8,173 nucleotides of DNA from Thiomargarita sp. Lineage in GTDB: Bacteria; Pseudomonadota; Gammaproteobacteria; Beggiatoales; Beggiatoaceae. The translations under genes were made by a program, and so were the position numbers. Location: positions 1-8,173 of the forward strand of contig JAUXCJ010000029.1 in assembly GCA_030618965.1 (NCBI GenBank), in the 5' to 3' direction. Of the stretch, positions 5,726 through 8,173 are shown piece after piece. Below the pieces are notes generated by a model, which worked only from the letters and a program-made list of their open reading frames with translations, ran no database searches and was not told the origin of the DNA. The stretch's first letter is position 1. Every line of letters starts with the position of its first letter.

Positions 5726-5753
5726 GTAGAGACGATGCCTGCATCGTCTTTAC
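5726..5753. repeat. Short palindromic repeat in the rhodanese-secB spacer
   Basis: Two 13-base arms (5726-5738 and 5741-5753) starting GTAGAGACGATGC pair with each other with one G-T wobble and a 2-base centre. The unit lies 4 bp after the rhodanese stop. No T-run follows, so it is not a typical terminator, although the transcript would form a stable hairpin that could shield the upstream mRNA from decay. From memory, closely similar palindromes are dispersed in filamentous cyanobacteria and in large sulfur bacteria; this was not checked. Confidence 0.75.
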
Positions 5754-5779
5754 ATAACCAATAATTATTACGACAAACT

Positions 5780-5784
5780 AAGGA
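5780..5784 (+). promoter_or_regulatory. Ribosome binding site favouring the GTG start of secB
   Basis: AAGGA ends 7 bases before the GTG at 5792. The in-frame ATG at 5801 would leave a 16-base gap, so the GTG is preferred. Confidence 0.65.
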
Positions 5785-5791
5785 TAACACA

Positions 5792-6274
5792 GTGGAAGAA
5801 ATGCCTAATCTGGGAGATGCCGACATCACAACAAAAGAAGATTTTGGCATACAAAATGTCTATCTTAAGGATACTTCTTTTGAAACGCCTCATTCTCCAG
5901 CTATTTTTCGTGAACAGTGGAAACCAGAACTGGATTTAGAAATCACGAATGACATCAAAAATTTAGAGGAAAATATCTACGAGGTGGTGTTACACATCAC
6001 TGCCACTGTCAAAGCCGGCGAAAAAACCGCATTTCTTGCAGAAGTTCAGCAGGCTGGTGTTTTTACCCTTAAAGGATTTACCCCAGATAATTTAAACTAT
6101 ATGCTCAATAGTTATTGTCCCAGTCTTTTATTTCCTTTTGCCCGTGAAACTATTTCTAGTCTAGTCTCACGGGGCGGATTCCAGCCACTCTGGTTGGCTC
6201 CAATCAACTTTGATGCTTTATATGCTGAACAGCTTGAAAAGGAAAAGGAAGCCCAAAATCCCACAGTTCATTAA
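5792..6274 (+). CDS. secB: Protein-export chaperone SecB
   Basis: A 160-residue cytosolic tetrameric chaperone that keeps presecretory proteins unfolded and passes them to SecA at the translocon. The whole chain aligns by eye with E. coli SecB (155 residues): the Ile-Gln-Asn-Val-Tyr-Leu-Lys-Asp-Thr-Ser-Phe-Glu entry strand (20-31), Tyr-Glu-Val-Val-Leu (63-67), Ala-Glu-Val-Gln-Gln-Ala-Gly-Val-Phe (83-91), the Cys-Pro-Ser-Leu-Leu-Phe-Pro-Phe-Ala-Arg-Glu segment near 109-119, the Val-Ser-Arg-Gly-Gly-Phe loop, and Leu-Ala-Pro-Ile-Asn-Phe-Asp-Ala-Leu, which contributes to the SecA-binding surface. The N-terminus is slightly long and acidic. Start is GTG with a good ribosome binding site. The gene ends 9 bp before gpsA, a conserved pairing. 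Confidence 0.97.
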   Translation: MEEMPNLGDADITTKEDFGIQNVYLKDTSFETPHSPAIFREQWKPELDLEITNDIKNLEENIYEVVLHITATVKAGEKTAFLAEVQQAGVFTLKGFTPDNLNYMLNSYCPSLLFPFARETISSLVSRGGFQPLWLAPINFDALYAEQLEKEKEAQNPTVH

Positions 6275-6286
6275 AATTTCACTGTG
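6262..6286 (+). promoter_or_regulatory. Inverted repeat spanning the secB stop and gpsA start
   Basis: CACAGT (6262-6267) and ACTGTG (6281-6286) can pair, placing the GTG start codon of gpsA in a short stem whose loop holds the secB TAA. No Shine-Dalgarno sequence precedes the GTG, so gpsA translation probably depends on ribosomes finishing secB. The stem has only 6 pairs, so its role is uncertain. Confidence 0.35.
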
Positions 6287-7297
6287 ACAAAGCAACAACC
6301 AATTTTAGTACTTGGTGCAGGCTCTTACGGGACAGCACTCGCCTTAGTTTTAGCTCGTAATGCTCATGATGTTTGGCTTTGGAGTCGGAATCTTGATCAT
6401 GTAGAGCAAATGAAAGTCACACGGCAAAATGCCAGATTTTTGCCAGATTGTCATTTTCCTGATAATTTACAAGTGATTAGCAATTTAACGACGGCAGTGC
6501 CACAAGTTAGAGACATTGTAGTTGTTGTGCCAAGCCATGCCTTTCGTGAAACGCTGAACAAAGTAGCCAAATATATAACAGCAGAGGCTCGTCTTTGTTG
6601 GGCAACCAAAGGCTTTGAAAATAAAACCGGCTTACAACTACATCAAGTTGCTGAACAAGTCTTAGGAACAGAGCGGCCACTCGGCGTTTTATCAGGGCCC
6701 TCTTTTGCTAAGGAAGTCGCTACAGGTTTACCAACAGCTGTCACCATCGCCTCAAATGTTCCCCAATATGCCCAAGACTTAGTAAAATTATTTCACAATC
6801 ATGATTTTCGTCCTTATAGCAGTACTGACATGATTGGTGTACAAGTCGGCGGTGCCGTAAAAAATTCCATAGCCATTGCCGCCGGCATAGCAGATGGTTT
6901 AGGCTTTGGAGCTAATACCCGTGCAGCCCTGATTACGCGCGGCTTAACGGAAATGGTACGCTTTGGCAGCGCATTAGGTGGACAAGCTGAAACCTTCATG
7001 GGATTAGCTGGTTTAGGTGATTTAGTCCTAACCTGTACCGACAATCAATCACGCAATCGCCGCTTTGGTTATGCCTTAGCGCAAGGTTGTGACATAAAAC
7101 AAGCACAAAGCGATATTGGACAAGTCGTTGAAGGTGTTAGCACGACCCATGAAATTAAGCGCTTAGCTCAACAACTTAATATAGATATGCCTATTGTTGA
7201 ACAAGTTGATAATGTGCTACAAGGCATAAAGACTCCAAAAGAAGCAGTCGAAGCTTTATTATCACGTCAACCTAAACCTGAATTTAGTTATCAGTGA
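6284..7297 (+). CDS. gpsA: Glycerol-3-phosphate dehydrogenase [NAD(P)+]
   Basis: A 337-residue cytosolic enzyme that reduces dihydroxyacetone phosphate to sn-glycerol 3-phosphate, the backbone for phospholipids. The N-terminal Rossmann fold shows Gly-Ala-Gly-Ser-Tyr-Gly-Thr-Ala (11-18), followed by Val-Pro-Ser-His (82-85) and Ala-Thr-Lys-Gly-Phe (107-111, with Lys109). The Ser-Gly-Pro-Ser-Phe-Ala motif is at 137-142. The C-terminal helical domain has the catalytic Lys193-Asn194 in Gly-Gly-Ala-Val-Lys-Asn, then Gly-Ala-Asn-Thr-Arg-Ala-Ala (209-215) and Ala-Gly-Leu-Gly-Asp-Leu further on. Length matches E. coli GpsA (339). Start is GTG without a visible ribosome binding site, 9 bp after secB, which points to coupled translation. 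It ends 26 bp before accA. Confidence 0.97.
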   Translation: MTKQQPILVLGAGSYGTALALVLARNAHDVWLWSRNLDHVEQMKVTRQNARFLPDCHFPDNLQVISNLTTAVPQVRDIVVVVPSHAFRETLNKVAKYITAEARLCWATKGFENKTGLQLHQVAEQVLGTERPLGVLSGPSFAKEVATGLPTAVTIASNVPQYAQDLVKLFHNHDFRPYSSTDMIGVQVGGAVKNSIAIAAGIADGLGFGANTRAALITRGLTEMVRFGSALGGQAETFMGLAGLGDLVLTCTDNQSRNRRFGYALAQGCDIKQAQSDIGQVVEGVSTTHEIKRLAQQLNIDMPIVEQVDNVLQGIKTPKEAVEALLSRQPKPEFSYQ

Positions 7298-7323
7298 GAA
7301 CTGAGCATTGACAACCGAAAAAA

Positions 7324-8173
7324 ATGAACCTTAATTTCCTGGAATTTGAAAAACCGATTGCAGAGCTTGATGCCAAAATTGAGGAACTGCGCCATATTAG
7401 CGACGACACTGAAATCAACATCAACGATGAAATTGCTGATTTGCAACTCAAATGTCAAGAAAAAACTCGCTCCATTTTCTCCTCCCTAAGTGCTTGGCAA
7501 ATTTCCCAACTGGCACGCCATCCGCAACGTCCTTATACTCTTGATTATATAAAACGAATATTCACTGATTTTCATGAATTACATGGTGATCGTAGCTTTG
7601 GCGATGATCCCGCTATGGTGGGGGGAGTGGCGCGGCTAGGAAGTCGTCCAGTTATGATCATTGGTCAACAAAAAGGCCGTGACATCAAGGAAAGAACTTT
7701 ACGTAATTTTGGTATGCCGCGCCCTGAAGGCTATCGCAAAGCCCTGCGCTTAATGAAAATGGCACAAAACTTTAAACTACCCATTTTAACCTTTATCGAC
7801 ACCCCAGGAGCCTATCCTGGCCTCGATGCAGAAGAGCGTAGCCAAAGTGAAGCCATTGCGCGTAATTTATTTGTCATGTCAAATCTCAAAACGCCGATTT
7901 TATGTACCGTCATTGGTGAAGGCGGCTCAGGAGGTGCTTTGGGTATCGGCGTAGGCGATAAACTTAGTATGTTGGAGTACAGCACTTACTCAGTCATCTC
8001 CCCAGAAGGCTGCGCTTCCATTTTATGGAAAAGTGCCGACAAAGCCCCAGAAGCAGCAGAGGCTATGAATATGACCTCACAACGTCTCAAAGAACTGGGC
8101 TTAATTGACATGATTATACCCGAACCTTTGGGTGGAGCACATCGAGATATAGAGACGATGGCAAATACTTTGA
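7324..8173 (+). CDS. accA: Acetyl-CoA carboxylase carboxyltransferase alpha subunit (3' end cut by window)
   Basis: The first 283 codons of a protein usually about 317-320 residues long; the frame is still open at the right edge. AccA and the zinc-binding AccD form the carboxyltransferase that moves the carboxyl group from biotin to acetyl-CoA, giving malonyl-CoA for fatty-acid synthesis. The start Met-Asn-Leu-Asn-Phe-Leu-Glu-Phe-Glu and the [12 protein letters not shown] stretch (64-75) are typical. The crotonase-like core has [10 protein letters not shown] (157-166), the oxyanion-hole Gly-Glu-Gly-Gly-Ser-Gly-Gly-Ala (198-205) and [11 protein letters not shown] (226-236). No strong ribosome binding site is visible before the ATG. 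It follows gpsA by 26 bp on the same strand and may share its transcript. Confidence 0.96.
   Translation, partial: MNLNFLEFEKPIAELDAKIEELRHISDDTEININDEIADLQLKCQEKTRSIFSSLSAWQISQLARHPQRPYTLDYIKRIFTDFHELHGDRSFGDDPAMVGGVARLGSRPVMIIGQQKGRDIKERTLRNFGMPRPEGYRKALRLMKMAQNFKLPILTFIDTPGAYPGLDAEERSQSEAIARNLFVMSNLKTPILCTVIGEGGSGGALGIGVGDKLSMLEYSTYSVISPEGCASILWKSADKAPEAAEAMNMTSQRLKELGLIDMIIPEPLGGAHRDIETMANTL

Noticed and set aside
5430..5744. Minus-strand open frame over the rhodanese gene
   Set aside because: The opposite strand encodes an intact rhodanese with all motifs; this frame shows no domain.
6814..7044. Minus-strand open frame inside gpsA
   Set aside because: Antisense to the conserved catalytic domain of gpsA, and its Pro/Ala/Lys-rich composition is typical of a shadow frame.
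8161..8173. TGA at the window end read as the accA stop
   Set aside because: It is out of frame with accA; the last complete codon in frame is TTG at 8170-8172 and the gene continues beyond the window.

Overview
The window looks like AT-rich gammaproteobacterial chromosome. The secB-gpsA pair follows a YibN-like rhodanese and lies next to a phosphoglycerate mutase gene, a layout I know from the yibN/gpmM/secB/gpsA region of Enterobacteria and relatives. AccA, SecB, GpmA and GpsA all read like gammaproteobacterial proteins. The AT-rich spacers, scattered palindromic repeats and a sulfane-sulfur sensing regulator suggest a sulfur-oxidising lineage such as the Beggiatoa/Thioploca group (Thiotrichales). 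That placement is inference from style and was not tested.

Layout: the left half (about 1-4196) is read mainly on the minus strand. In transcription order it holds gpmA, an S41 carboxy-terminal processing protease (ctpA), a DJ-1/YajL-type protein, a YfcE-type metallophosphodiesterase and a cysteine-rich protein of unknown function. The last of these meets, stop over stop, the 3' end of a small membrane-protein frame that enters from the left edge on the plus strand. The spacers in this half (58, 79, 122 and 229 bp) hold G-runs, a hairpin and a large paired palindrome.

An AT-rich divergent spacer of about 358 bp (4197-4554) separates gpmA from the plus-strand half. That half reads: an ArsR-family regulator with the two cysteines of the persulfide sensors BigR/SqrR/YgaV, a 71-residue DUF2892 membrane protein, a membrane-anchored rhodanese (YibN-like), secB, gpsA, and accA, which runs off the right edge with about nine tenths of it present.

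How it fits together: the sensor, the DUF2892 protein and the rhodanese form a plausible sulfane-sulfur response module. It feeds directly into a housekeeping stretch for protein export (secB), phospholipid backbone synthesis (gpsA) and fatty-acid initiation (accA). Compared with the familiar gammaproteobacterial arrangement, envC is missing between the mutase and the protease, the mutase is the cofactor-dependent GpmA type instead of GpmM/GpmI, grxC is missing between the rhodanese and secB (a palindromic repeat sits there), and the ArsR-DUF2892 pair has been added. No tRNA, rRNA, CRISPR array, transposase or prophage gene was seen.
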